From contig OZ024938.1 of the NCBI GenBank assembly GCA_964017235.1, positions 46,474,332-46,538,331 on the forward strand: a stretch of 64,000 bases of DNA. The letters run 5' to 3'. The position numbers and the translations under genes are program-made. A model generated the notes under the pieces. That model made no database searches. It was given only the letters and a program-made list of their open reading frames with translations, and was not told the origin of the DNA. This DNA comes from Sabellastarte sp. h YS-2021. Lineage: Eukaryota > Annelida > Polychaeta > Sabellida > Sabellidae. Below are positions 11,401 through 23,300 of this stretch, piece by piece; the stretch's first letter is position 1; the number at the start of each line of letters is the position of its first letter.

Positions 11401-13999
11401 CTGTCTAGGATTGCTATTGATGATGATTACTAATGTTCAAAATTGAGTTCCTTAATAATGTAACTTTATGAATTTATGTTTCCACTGCATATGAAGTGTG
11501 ACTTTATAATTACTGCTAAGCTTTTGTCTTGCACTTTGATCCACTATTTGCATTTCTGTCTATGAATAAAAAAATCACTGTTTTACAATATCAATTCCTT
11601 ATGCTGATAAAATTAGGTCTGCCTTAAATGATAATTATAATTAGAGAGATATTAATCATAGCTAGATATATATATATTTAGCAAGCGTATTATTTTTCCT
11701 TAGCCCAGTAATTTTACAAACAATTTTTCTTATTGCTACCGCTTACCATAAAACTTTTTTGGCAGGAAGCAAATATTATCCCTAAAGTGAATATTGGGAT
11801 GGAGAACCTCTGGGAAATATGTCCAAGCAGCAGTAACCTGGGTCAATTTATTGGAGAATTTGGCGGTACAAGTGAATTATATGCAGAGATTATATGCTCA
11901 CGGTCAATCTTCTATATTCTGCATATTATAATAAAGGTGATGGTTAGAAGAGGGTGATTGCAAATGTGGACTCTGCTATATATCTGCTAGATACATTATT
12001 ATCCATTCAGTCTGGCTAAAAAGAATTTTTATCAATAAAAACTACAGACAAATACTGCACAAATGCAGTGGTCACCCTATTGGCACTGTAGGCTCTATGA
12101 TAAAGCCGTAATTTCTTTCGGTCTACTTCTAGAAGCTACAGTGTAATCAGAAACACAAGTCTTGCACTGCAGTAGTGCACAATTCATGAAAATCCGAAGA
12201 CAAAAAAAATAAACAAATAAAATAAACAAAAAAAAAAGAATCTCTACAACCATGATCCTTGTGGAGAGCTCGCCCTTTAATAAACCTTGCATGAGAGATA
12301 CATTTAAAGCTGTTGAAGGTATCTGAGCAGTCAGAGACAAACATATTTACAAACAGGTTGCTATGGTGGTGTGCAAATTACATTCCATTGTCGTACAATG
12401 ACACTGCTACTTTTTCTTAATGACCATTATTCTAAAGTCTTAGCTGGTTTACGGTATTATTAGTGAGTCGTGAAAAATCAGGAACTATGATGATTCTCGT
12501 ACTTTGTACATTCGTTATACTTTTGAGGAAAGTATTATGTTGTTAATTTTTTTTATTTGAAATTATGTTTTTAACTATTACTTAACCACTAACTACTGCT
12601 ATTAAGTGACTTAGAAGTCAATCAGGGTCTGTCTTAATAATAATATATATATATATTATTATTATTGTTGGTATGTTACCATAATTAACAAAATATTCTA
12701 AATTATATTGTACTTAGTGCAGTTTCACTATTTTACTCCTTGAAATATGTGTCATTTTATCCAGGTTACCTCTTGAACATACGATCTTGGACCTTTCTTC
12801 AAAGAAAACTAAACAGCTCTTTAGGAGTCTTATTTGTCAGCCTCTTTGGAAATATTCCCTGGTCCAGCATAAAATATAGAATACACACATTGTGAGCTTC
12901 AGTTGTTGTATTTCTTTCCCTCTTCAGTGTCTTTGCATGAAGTTCCCGTTTTATGACTCCATAGCTATTTAAGCTGGTTACCTCCCAGTGGATCATAATT
13001 TGCCCAGGACAGCTAAAGACGCTTTATCTATCATGGTGATGAAAGACACAGTGACACAGGTAATCCTGGTTTATGTGATTACAAGTTCTTTTTCAAAGCA
13101 CCTCTTCAGTGGAATATCACATTATTTGAATGATTTGTTCAATAACAAGTGCCACAAAACATGGAACCCAAGGCTATTTTTATAATTTTCTTACAAATTT
13201 ACACAGATAATTTTAGGATTTTTTGCAAGTTTAGTATCCATAGCAACAGATAATAAACACATAAGCACTCAGGAAAGGACAGAGAGGACAAATTTTATTT
13301 TAGTATGACATAATTACAAGATGGAGGTGAATCTTGGTCTTTAACTCCTAACCATTCCACTTAAAATTTAGCCACGAATTTTATTCTACAAGTCTTATTT
13401 TTGATTGAATTGGAGTTTATGTCGTAAAGGTCATATCAAGACTGGTAGATGAGGTACTTTTTTGTTACAAAAAAGGAAAAAATGATGAGGTACAGACTAA
13501 AGGCCAGTTCACCAAAAAAAGTTTAATCATTCTGCGCCACCTTTCATCCCTATATATTTAGTTTAGTGGGAGCTTGTGGCAGGTTGTTGAAACATTTTTT
13601 TACAATCGATTAAATATTGAAATGGCTGTCAATGTTATGTCAAATACAAATTCTAACTTATTAAATGGATATGACTAAAACACGAAAGCATCAAGCCCAA
13701 AAAAAACCACGAACGAGTTAAATAGTCTCACCTGGTAAATAACTTGTGAGGCCAAGACGGAATATGTACAAAGTAATTGGTCAAGAGTTTATTTTAAATA
13801 CTATTGGGCACTGGCAAACAAGTATCAACTTCCCCACTTTAAATCCAGCTTTGAAAAAAGAACCAAGAAGCTTAGAGGGTGGAGACGACTGGATTACCCA
13901 CTAAACAATACCCAGAGAATATTACCATTGAAACCAAAAATGCATGATTATCCATATCTACTTTGATCCGTTGATACCTAACTCTTTGATAAAATGCAT
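11401..13999. other. Non-coding stretch
   Basis: No recognisable gene. There are short AT microsatellites at about 11664-11680 and 12640-12670. An isolated candidate plus-strand exon at about 12988-13059 (CAG before, GTAAT after) encodes only some 24 residues with no partner exon. Confidence 0.4.
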
Positions 14000-14215
14000 A
14001 AGTTGAAATTTTCACGAGGCAATATTTTTTTCTACTTTAGCCGGCAAATTTGGACAGTGAAAATTAATTCCTAGTGAAATTTTAAATCTTTATTAATAAA
14101 TCAAGTAGTAACTAGCTATAGGTAAAAATTACCTCCAATGAATTTCTTAAAAATGAAAAATTAGTGAAAATTTTCTTCTAGCTAAAATTTCTCCTTATAC
14201 AGTACTACCTGGCCC
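14000..14215. repeat. Dispersed repeat, copy 1 (partner at 29605-29815)
   Basis: This stretch shares long matched words in the same order with 29605-29815, such as GTGAAAATTAATTCC, AGTGAAATTTTAAATCT, ATGAATTTCTT and CTAAAATTTC. It is a dispersed repeat family with no coding capacity. It may be a MITE or part of one, because several of its words are nearly self-complementary. Confidence 0.6.
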
Positions 14216-14234
14216 TTAGTGAACTATTAGTTAA

Positions 14235-14385
14235 GATATATGACATATAATCCCCTGCCCCATCACCTCTTTGCTTCTGGGTTCAAATCAAACACAAGGC
14301 AACACGAGGGATGTACTAAATGTCTGGTCTGACCTGACTACGTCATTGAGAAGGAAATAAAATCCAAAATTTGACTATATTGTAC
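14235..14385 (+). mobile_element. Possible SINE relic
   Basis: GGTTCAAATCAAAC resembles a Pol III B box. About 80 bp later comes CATTGAGAAGGAAATAAAATCC, like the tail of the SINE at 11249-11400. The A box is not recognisable, so this is weakly supported. Confidence 0.25.
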
Positions 14386-14411
14386 AACTGATAAAATGTA
14401 TCCACACTTAC

Positions 14412-14547
14412 CTCTGTTCATGTAGAGTTGGTGTTTAGAATGGGCATCACTGTGAAGGCAATACAAGACATCTAGGTCTTCCTGCGAAAGGTCAGCATAT
14501 TGGGAATAATCCAGACCACTAGAGTTTGTACTGTTTGTATTATCCAT
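14412..14547 (-). CDS. Putative first coding exon, N-glycosylated N-terminus
   Basis: On the minus strand an ATG at 14547 opens a 45-codon frame that ends at a strong donor: ACAGAG followed by GTAAGTG, with the exon ending at 14412 in phase 1. The peptide starts MDNTNSTNSSGLDYSQYADL. It has two N-X-S/T sequons (N5, N8), many acidic residues and several tyrosines, as in the extracellular N-termini of class A receptors. No membrane segments or partner exons could be identified further along the minus strand, so the receptor idea is only a guess. It may be a chance frame beside a chance donor. Confidence 0.35.
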
Positions 14548-17100
14548 TGTTGTAATAATTACTGTTTTTCAAGTTGTCTTTTTCTTTTCAAATTGATACA
14601 ACATATGACATCCTCATCTCTGGACTAAAGTCAAATGATGTCCTGGTTAAGATAATGCTCAGTTGTAAGTCCTCCCTGTCATCTATAAACTGTAGCTAGT
14701 TAATATTAGCAGCAGGTACATTAAAAAATACAAACTTAATTAAATCACCCTCATCCCATTGTACAACGCAAATTCATTTATTATTTTTCACCCAATTGTC
14801 ATTTATCGACAAAGCTTAAATCCTGTCAATATGATATTTATATTTATGTACAATACTATATATCTTCACCATGTTTATAGTTTGCCAATATTCTATATTA
14901 GTTGCATCACACAGTCCTATTCATAACGTATCGGAGTTGTTGGTCTTTAACCACAGCATCAATGTTCTACAAAATTAGCTGCTGAATAGATAAATCCCTT
15001 GTCTAACAAATTGTCGGTCTGAAACACACTACAACCCAACACAATTGTGATGTCTTTCTACAACATAACAAAAGATGGTCCAACTGAGTATGTCCCGCTT
15101 GTAATGAGGATTTAATATCACCCCGAACCAAGGCATAAGTCACCAAAGGAGCATTGGTGGTTCTCTATTCAATGGTCTAACTTTATAACATTAGGTTTAA
15201 TTAAAGCCCCAAGTAAACTCTTTTGAAGAGCTGACTGCATTGTTCTGTGGATAATTGTAATTGTACGCCCCTGTGCGACATCATATCGGCCCTGATTTTA
15301 AGCTTAATTAACATCAGCAAAGAATAGCAATGCAAAAAAGGTCATTTGTGGGTTGTTTAATGTGTTGCTCTGAGTATTCTATCGTCAGCATGTAAAAGAG
15401 GACAGATCTTGCATATCCACCCATATCCTCTTTGACGTTGAAGAAAACACATAAAAACAAGATTTCCCAAGAGTTGATTTCCAGCCTTTTAGACCCACGT
15501 TAAATGCTTGGTGTAATGATACTTCCCATTTAACTTAATTACTTCATTCTTTGATAATGTAGGTAATAGTTCCTTCCAGATACTATTAAAGGAAGATGAT
15601 TTTTTAAGAACCTTGCGCCGTCCCTTCATTTCATCAAGTTAAATAACAAAACCTTTGACAGATTCTTCTGGTAAAAGAATCAATAAATTACTTAAGACCC
15701 AACACAGCCTTAAACTAACATTCTCACATAAAACACATAAATTTCTCTTTTGTTTTATTATTAACACTAGACCTTTTCTCTGTGAATCAGTTTTTTTTTT
15801 TACAAATCCCACATATTCTTCTTACCAAAAAGATAACCTGGCAGCTGTTACATGAATGTGTAATTAGGTTATCTCCTTCCGCCCAGTAAAAAAAAGTAGT
15901 GCAGAAATCAAAGAGGTGCTTCTAATAATCTGACTACTTAAACACAGGCGCCTGCATGGTTTCAAATTTATGTGCTGTTAAACCACAGAAAAATACACCC
16001 CCCACATATATTCTGTTGGCAAATTTATTCTATTTTCCACAGTTGTCTAGAACAAGTCCAGCACACAATATTAAGGCCAAAGAAATTAGCCATAATAAAT
16101 CCAATAGAACGACATTTATAATGAGCATAAAATTAATTGATGTGTATGTTTTTCTTGGAATTTGTGTACTTATAACAAAATCAATTCTATCTTACTTACA
16201 TCTGAATTATATCGTGTCATTACATGTGGTGTCATGACATATGGTAAACACACTACCCACTGAATTTCAACTGTGACGCCCTGTGGGGGTAGGAATGGGA
16301 TATTTAAGAGTGATAAAGGATATTGTAAATAAGAATACATTTGTGGGAAAGGCAGCTGCCGCTTAAAAGACTCAAGAGTATTTAGAGATCTACCTAAAAC
16401 AAAAAAGTGTTTTTATTAAGTTATAACATACAATGAATAAGTAAAGCTACTTTTGCTCTAGTTGGTGATATTGTAAATTTGAGCATACTTAGGGTTCTTA
16501 CGGTATTTCAGGTTTATTCGTATACATCTACTGATTGTACAAATGTTTCTAAAGTAACACATAGGGAGGACTATTGGCTAAGTGTATGTTACATATATAT
16601 GAAATTAAAACCTTGAGAAATTTGTCAAAAATATTATTTTTAATGGTGGTGTATGGATGCTGTTGCCATTTCACTTCAGGGGGTTTCACAACAAATAGAA
16701 CATTGCAAATATGTCAAGGTCATTTCATTTCAAATACAGTGGGCATTCCCTCTCACATTATGGAAATCATGTGACTGGAAAGGACTGTAGCTCAATGGCC
16801 ACTGTGATTACTTTACTACCATCTTAAACAGCCAAATCACAGAATCACGCAGGCCCAGTGAACTTTTGGATAGCAATCTATTTTACCATCCATTAGTTAA
16901 GCCAGCAATTAATGCTCTCTATAATATAATCTATTCTTGTGCTCCCCTTACAGATTTCCTACAGACACAAAGCATATTTTCATATCTGTATCTTGTGCTT
17001 TTGACTATGCACTGCATTATAAATAGGATATTGTTTATTCCCCCAAAAGGTAGCAGTCTTTCCTTTAAGTTTATACTCAATTTTAGGGCCGACAAACCCA
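14548..17100. other. Non-coding stretch
   Basis: I see no exon, RNA gene or clear repeat here. Confidence 0.4.
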
Positions 17101-18115
17101 ATTAGTGGCATTACTTTCACAGAGAGATGTAACTCTTATAATCTGTTTCATCAATAATCTTAATACTGCAATCCTTACGTCCTTTCCAAATTGTAGGGTT
17201 ACATCTGGATTTAGGCTTCATTATAGCGAAACAAACGGACTTCATAAGCACAGGGGGAAGCATGACATAAACCCTGAGATGTACCTTTGAAACTTTTGTC
17301 ATAGTTCTGTCTAACCTTTAGCATTGCATCTGAAATTTCAGCTTCATGATTTCGCACCAAGATGTAACTCTAATCGCCTTTTGATAATCTGTAGTGCATT
17401 ATGCCACCTTTCCTACTCACCTTTTTCATTACATCTGAATTTTTGGCTACATTATGGCCAAAAATTGTACATAATACTCCAAATTTGGACAGCATAAGCC
17501 CAAGGCATGGCATAAATTTTGCACAAAGATCTCTATCTTAAAAGTTTTTTTTTATAATCTTTAGTGCCACATTCCTTATATTCTTTCCAATCGTTTTGAT
17601 GTGGCATCTAAATTTTTGGCCCCTATGAAGAAAAAAGGATGAATATAATACTTTAATTTGGGATCTCGTCAGCTGAACGATGCGTCTAAATTGCCACTTA
17701 AGTGCCACAAGTTCTAATCCAATTCTTATCACCTCTGAGTTCTATCACCTCTGAAATTTTAGCTTTATTATGGCGAAAAAAATATGCAAATAGTTCTTTA
17801 TATTGAGCCATGTAGCCCATAAGCCAAAGGGTGGCATAACTTTAGTCCTGGGATTCTAATTCTAATAGCACTTTTATAGCGCTTAATCTCTGTCAAAAGA
17901 CAGACTCTAAGCGCATCACATAAAAACGGGGATGTTACTGTAGATTCTTTTTATATTCTGAAGTGCCATTTCTTTATCTTTTGTCCAACGTTCTGGCCTT
18001 ATAACTAATAATTTAATTCAATTATGGAATAAAAGATATAGATTGTACTTCAAATTGGAAGTCTATAAGCTCAGAGGGTGGCATGGCTTTCACATGAAGA
18101 TATAAAAGCCTATTC
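17100..18115. repeat. Degenerate tandem-like repeat field
   Basis: A loose consensus recurs at irregular intervals of about 150-250 bp. It runs: ACATCTGAATTTTTGGCTTC, ATTATGGCGAAA, AATTTGGA, CATAAGC, AGGGTGGCATGAC, AGATGTAA, TCTTTAGTGCCA. The GGCTTCATTATGGC-like block is visible near 17214, 17445, 17618, 17761 and 18016. The copies are too diverged to define edges. It may be an old satellite or the remains of repeated insertions. There is no coding capacity. Confidence 0.45.
17879..17914. repeat. 36-nt hairpin with GCGCTTA/TAAGCGC stem
   Basis: GCGCTTA at one end pairs with TAAGCGC at the other, and TCTGTC pairs with GACAGA around an AAAA loop. A diverged relative lies near 55805-55895 (AGCACTTAATCT followed by ACAGACAGACTCTAAG). 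It is probably part of a small mobile element. Confidence 0.4.
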
Positions 18116-18607
18116 ACACCACTCTGTGCGACCATAACCACCCGTATTTAAATCTTACTTCACAACCTTGTCTTTATAACTCACAAAAGAGTCATTTCCC
18201 TTCCAGTGCATATTTACAAACAAATAGACATCTCCATATGGTCATACCCCCCACTTCACCCTTCGGGTGTATACATTTTAGTTGAGCATGTTAGAGCGTG
18301 TGGTAGGTTTTTCAAATATTTAAAAATAAAATCTGCTATGTGCTGGAAATACAGTCTGTGTTGTGTCAATGACCACCTACCCAAATACAAATCCTGACAA
18401 ATGAAACCTGATGGTGACAACAAAACATGAAATGCATAGAGCCACAAACCAGCCCGGATGAGTTAAATATTTTCAGCTTATATGTGGCTTGTGAGGTCAT
18501 CACAGAATGGTGTGAACTAGGGATAACTTTTAAACCATACATTACCTGTAAATACCAGATGTAGCAGACCAAAAATTTAAGTTCCTGCACATCACCTCTA
18601 TTGACGG

Positions 18608-18925
18608 TAAAGTTCATAAATCACACAAACTTTTTTTAAGTCCTTTGGTCATTACGCCCCGGCCCTCTGTCACTCTCTTCTTTCCCACATAGCAACTAAT
18701 CCCCTCTGTTACATCCTTTTGAAAACATCTTAAGACTCATTAACTCGAGATTCTCCACTTAGTACTCTTCCCCCCTGGTCACACCCAAAACTCTGGATTA
18801 CTGACCTAGGTCATCCCTTGACTATTCCTCTGAACACTACTTATGTTAACTTAGCATGGATAGTTCCCCAGTGTGGTGAAGATATTGTGGCTGCAAAGCA
18901 GTAACTTAGGCTAGATTAAATGTAT
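18608..18925 (+). mobile_element. 5'-truncated CR1-like LINE tail
   Basis: This stretch is collinear with the 3' end of the CR1-like element at 38770-40735. Shared landmarks are GTAAAGTTCATAAATCA, a decayed match to the 'HYAP..WNSIP' C-terminal segment, CCCCTCTGTT, GGTCACACCC, GGATTACTGACCT, and the terminal GAAGATATTG..GCTGCAAAGCAG. Only the last few dozen codons and the 3' UTR remain. Loss of the 5' part is the normal outcome of incomplete target-primed reverse transcription. Confidence 0.7.
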
Positions 18926-18954
18926 TTCAAAGTACTCAGTGTCACACTTGTTAT

Positions 18955-19170
18955 AACTGGTCCAAAATTAAGGGTTATATTAATTTTTGGCTTCATTGTG
19001 GTGAAACAAGATTGACATAATTCTTAAAACTAAGAACTCATAAGCTCAATGGGTGACATGACTTCCGTACCGAGGTAATAAGCCCAATGTCATTTCTGTA
19101 GTTTTAGTGTCACACTTCTTGTGTCTTCTCCCTACTTTTCGTACAGAGATGATATTCTAACATATTTCCA
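18955..19170. repeat. Further unit of the 17.1-18.1 kb repeat field
   Basis: It contains TTTTTGGCTTCATTGTGGTG, CATAAGCTCAATGGGTGACATGAC and TTTTAGTGTCACACTT, in the same order as the units at 17.1-18.1 kb. The CR1-like tail at 18608-18925 lies between them and may have split the field. Confidence 0.4.
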
Positions 19171-20338
19171 TAGTCTGGAATGACTATAAGATTGAACAGA
19201 TATCTCGATGCCACAAAGAACTGCTCATGCCTTGTTTGCATGACATCCTATAAAAAAGGTATTTGCCTTTGGTTTTGTAATGGTAGAAACGACGAAATCC
19301 ACAGGGAATATATAAAGTACGTTTATTGAACATACAAATATAAATATATTCATTTAAATGCAGTTTATAAAGCTCAAAATATGCTTCCTGTCTTAAGTTA
19401 TGGCTCAGGTAGGATCCCATTTAGGTTTCACCATTTTTTAGTGATCAATGTATGTAATACTGGATTATGCTCTGTTTCAAAGCCCCAAATACCAATATTT
19501 GATTTTTGTATGAATTATCTGACCACTAATGCATGTGCTGCAAAACCATCAAATGTTTCAGCAACCTCATGAAAATAAAAAAAAATTCAAAATCATCACA
19601 TGATACCAATTGTGACTACACATTTAATCTGAAGGTGGTTCAATTATCATGATGCTGTTTCACGTTGCCTTAATAATTTAATCAGACCTCAAAAATAGAA
19701 CGTTGTAGGGTGATCAAAGAATTATAATCGAACACATTTCTAATAAATAACATACCATGAAGCTGTGAAAGTTTGATGTTTTAAACAATTTAAGCTAGGA
19801 ATGGGTTGGTAGGCCAGGTATCTCACTATCGAGGACATTTTACTGAAGTACTGCGATGAGATTTTCCAATCACCACATTGCTTGTCAACACATATAATGT
19901 TAGGAAAGCTTAAAATAGTAAAATCAAACACCAACTACCAAGAAATTACACACTTTTACCCATATGTTTGTGAATTTGGAGACTTTTATACTGCAGCGAT
20001 TTCATTGAGAAGAACGGTCATGTTTTGGTAAAAAAGATACGACACTTTAAAACCTCCATCTCGCTCGTCAACACATATTATGCATTAACAACCGAACACA
20101 TTGTAAACAAACCATAAAAAATTATACACCTTTATCCGAAATTTTGTGCATTTGGGGAGTTCTAACGTTCATGTTTGATTGGGGTGTACTAAATCTCAGA
20201 ATCTCCTAGTTTTAGTCGTTTTGCATTTTTCATACCGACCCATCCCTAGTTTAAACCAAAAAAAATATTTAATTTGTATAAACTGAACCTTTTCTTAAAG
20301 GAAATATAAGAAAGTTTCAACGTTCACTTGTAACATAA
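19171..20338. other. Non-coding stretch
   Basis: No gene or structured repeat was recognised. Confidence 0.4.
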
Positions 20339-20905
20339 CTAAGGATTGGCATTCTGTCCTTAGCAGTTGAAACCGGAAGATACTACCGCATACCTTTGGA
20401 AAATCGCATTTGTCATATACTAGTATGTAAAGAAAATTTTATTGAGGATGAAATTCACTTTGTCTGTAAATGCAGTGCTTATAATTTGGTTAGAGAGAAT
20501 TTTTTTCCCAAATTTAATACATATTTTGATATAAACAAAATGGATGCATATGATCAATTTTGTAATATTTCAAAACTTGAAAATATTAAATTGTTCTATA
20601 CTATATATATAGTTACAGGAATGAAAAAAAAGAAAAAAAAGGTGTGAATCAGATCATAGTTTATCAGTATCTTACAGTTCATTTACTAAAATATTATTTC
20701 TATTGACACACTCTACCTTTGTATATGCAATTGAATTTTCAACCTTCTCTCAAATTTACTGTTTTAAAATAAATACGTTAAACATGTCAGTTGTGTCAAA
20801 ACATATTAATATTAATTGCACCTTAGTAGCATCTCTTTTCACTTCTCTAGATGAGCGCCATGTTAGTACACTGTTTTAATAAATAATATAATATAATAAA
20901 TAAAG
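20339..20905 (+). mobile_element. LINE ORF2 C-terminal fragment with Cys-rich tail
   Basis: An open frame from 20339 to 20647 reads RIGILSLAVETGRYYRIPLE.., then ICHI, and then IEDEIHFVCKCSAYN, followed by a lysine run. The ETGRY..IP, IEDE-HF and CxCxxY pattern is the C-terminal tail commonly attached to non-LTR retrotransposon polymerases. A stop lies just before it, and there is no RT domain upstream. The segment ends in TAATAAATAATATAATATAA-type short repeats at about 20877-20904, like a LINE tail. It is a 5'-truncated insertion, not a host gene. Confidence 0.55.
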
Positions 20906-21096
20906 GTCCATCCATCCATGGACGCCATCCATGCATTTTCAATTTGGATCAGTTTTGAAAGCTACAAGGAATGCCTCGAATGTGGGAAATAGACAGGGTT
21001 CAAATAAATTTCCTAATATAAACGATCACTTTAGTTATTCCATCCATTAATGCAGTGGTGCATTCTGTTACATAAAAACTCTATAGATCTACACAC

Positions 21097-21338
21097 AAAA
21101 TTTCATATTTTTAAATGTAAAATGCATTTTTATGAATAAAAATGTATATACTTACCATATGAAAACACTTGGGTTAGGCGTGGTTTGGCGTTCGGTGACC
21201 GCCACATACACCGTACATAGAATTTAAATATATGAGGGGAGACCCTCTTTAAACCTATATACTTGCTACCTTTGACCCCTGGTGACTTAATTCACTCTGC
21301 CATGCGCAGTAATACAGAAATAGTTCATTCTTTTTGTG
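21097..21338 (-). repeat. DIRS 3' inverted terminal repeat (with outer extension)
   Basis: The core 21153-21338 is inverted relative to 25659-25843. The outer part is about 25 bp longer than at the other end, a difference between the two terminal repeats that is also known in Dictyostelium DIRS1. Confidence 0.85.
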
Positions 21339-21398
21339 AATAAACATAATGCTGGAAAAAGGTCTTTAAAAGTGGGGAAGGCGGGAGGGTGATTTGCT

Positions 21399-21516
21399 GT
21401 TTTCATATGGTAAGTATATACATTTTTATTCATAAAAATGCATTTTACATTTAAAAATATGAAATTTTATTTCATAAAAATGTAAATATACTATACCATA
21501 TGAAAACACTTGGGTT
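21399..21516 (-). repeat. DIRS internal complementary region
   Basis: A 118-bp block. Bases 21399-21468 complement the element's 3' end over 70/70 positions. Bases 21463-21516 complement the 5' end over 54/54. The two halves overlap by AATTTT. It therefore carries the joined ends of the circular form, the template proposed to complete the termini during DIRS replication. Confidence 0.88.
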
Positions 21517-21539
21517 GAATGCCCACATGGAAGGATGGT

Positions 21540-23300
21540 GGGAAAAAAGACAGCCTGAGGAAAACCACCCTAAGGTTAAATTGCTACAAAAGGATACTTC
21601 CTAGTGCAATGCAATTGAACCCAAAACCTCTGTGCTGAAGCAATAACTCAAGAAGAATGATACAGCTCTGAAAGTTGATTAACTTCATGGCCATAGAGGA
21701 CAAGGAGCTGAAGGAGGGAAGGAGTAAAACAAGTACTCCAGACCAAAACACTCCAGGGCATCTGTTGCCAGAGCCTAAGGATCTAGCACAGGAGGCACAT
21801 GTAAGAGCAGCTTGTGAATGAATCACATGGCAAAAGAGATCTAAATAAGATGAGAAGTCCGAGACTACCATCTGAAGATCCAAGAATTGAAGGGCCACCT
21901 TATATGAAAGGTGAGAAAAGTCCTCGAGAGATGGTCTGCCAAGGATTCATGCCCCTGGGACATGAGGTGGAAGAACAGACTTGTTCTTGTAAAAATAATG
22001 GCAAAAGATGCCAAAATACACATGTCCCAAGAGTGGAAGCTGTCTTGATTTAAAGAAAGCCCAGACAACAGTGTTACCTGGACTATCTGAAGAATCCCTT
22101 GAAGAAAGGACAAATGAGGAACAGAGTTGTTTGAGGCTGAAAGAATGATACTTTGATGAAAGGATAATAGAGGAACAAATGTCTGAGCAAAAAGGACAGC
22201 TATGAGCTCTAGAACTGATGCACAGACTGGACTGCTACATCAAAAATAGACCTTAGGTGGTCCAAAGAGCACAAAGAACTCCCAAACCCTGCAGTGAAAC
22301 ATCCATGAAAGATGTTAAAACTAGGGAATTAAAGGGAGGTATGCAAAGACATAGTTCCCAGGATAGTACCATCTTGAATAAACCTTCATAAAAGGATCAA
22401 GGAATGGAAAATCCAGAGCACCTTTGAGAAGGAAAATCAAGTGTCCTGAGATGACACAGAAGAAGTGTCATGTGTAGGGACCTTGAAGAAGCGGCTTCCA
22501 AGTGGAAGCCAAAAGAAATAAGGAGCCCAGTTGGAGAGGTAATTAAGAAACAGGTTAAGAACCTGACCCAGGAAGGAGACCTGTTAAAGAAACAGATCTA
22601 AATACTTCCTGCTAAGAACCACTCCAAGATGAAAGTCAACTCTAATAGAGTTGAAAAAAGAGCCTCTGACAACTATTGGCTCTAATGAGCCAATTTGTAG
22701 ACACATGTGCACTGAGATGCCCAACCTCGAAGCCAACTTTCCTTACTTCCTTGACTAAGGAAGTAAATCCTGAAAGGCTAGTGGCTAGACCATAAGGCAT
22801 TGCCACAAAGTGGTACACCTTGCCCAAAAGCAAAACTATGAGCAAGAGTGAACCAAGGGAGCCAAAGGAAAGAAAGGAGGCAAATTGAGGAAGAGAAGTG
22901 GTCCACTGGCCAATTGAGAAAATGATCAACTGATAAGTTGCATCCTGATAGTCTGGAAAACCAGGAAAAGATATAAATCTAATTGTGGTTTCCAGTATAG
23001 CTTTGTCAAGGATAATGCCCTGAAAAATCAGGAAAACAGGAGCTCAAGGTACTTGAACTGCTCATGTGAACAGACAGTGTGAGACTGAATGACAAAGAAC
23101 AGCATTCTTCTGTGGAGAAGAGCTGAAAGAATCAGGAAAGTGGAATCTGAGAGACCACTGGAATCAGTTGACCTCCCACTAGCAAGTGGAGGGATCTGGA
23201 AGTAAGAGTGAAAATTTGAGTAAAACAACACTCTTATCTCCTGAAGGACACCATAATAGAGGTTGAGGCTGAGCCTCTACCTCTGGAAGGCATTCCACCA
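21540..23300 (-). pseudogene. Decayed DIRS reverse transcriptase-RNase H
   Basis: Read on the minus strand across several frames. The best RT segment (22929-22642) has YHFVAMPYGLATSLSGFTSL, then WLIRANS, matching the DIRS/gypsy-like block '..F.ALPFGLATAPR.FT..' and the '..YLDDWLI.A' block. The catalytic YLDD is replaced by HVSTN. Further along, at 22113-21865, MSQGHESLADHLSR matches the RNase H end ('PG..N..AD.LSR'). After it come decayed matches to the C-terminal stretch with aromatic-proline motifs (SFPPSAP, HRGFGFN). There are many stops and frameshifts. The downstream sequence reaches the ICR without a methyltransferase domain. Confidence 0.65.

Noticed and set aside
12988..13059. Possible small plus-strand exon (CAG before, GTAAT after)
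   Set aside because: Only about 24 residues, no neighbouring exon with matching phase, and no recognisable peptide.
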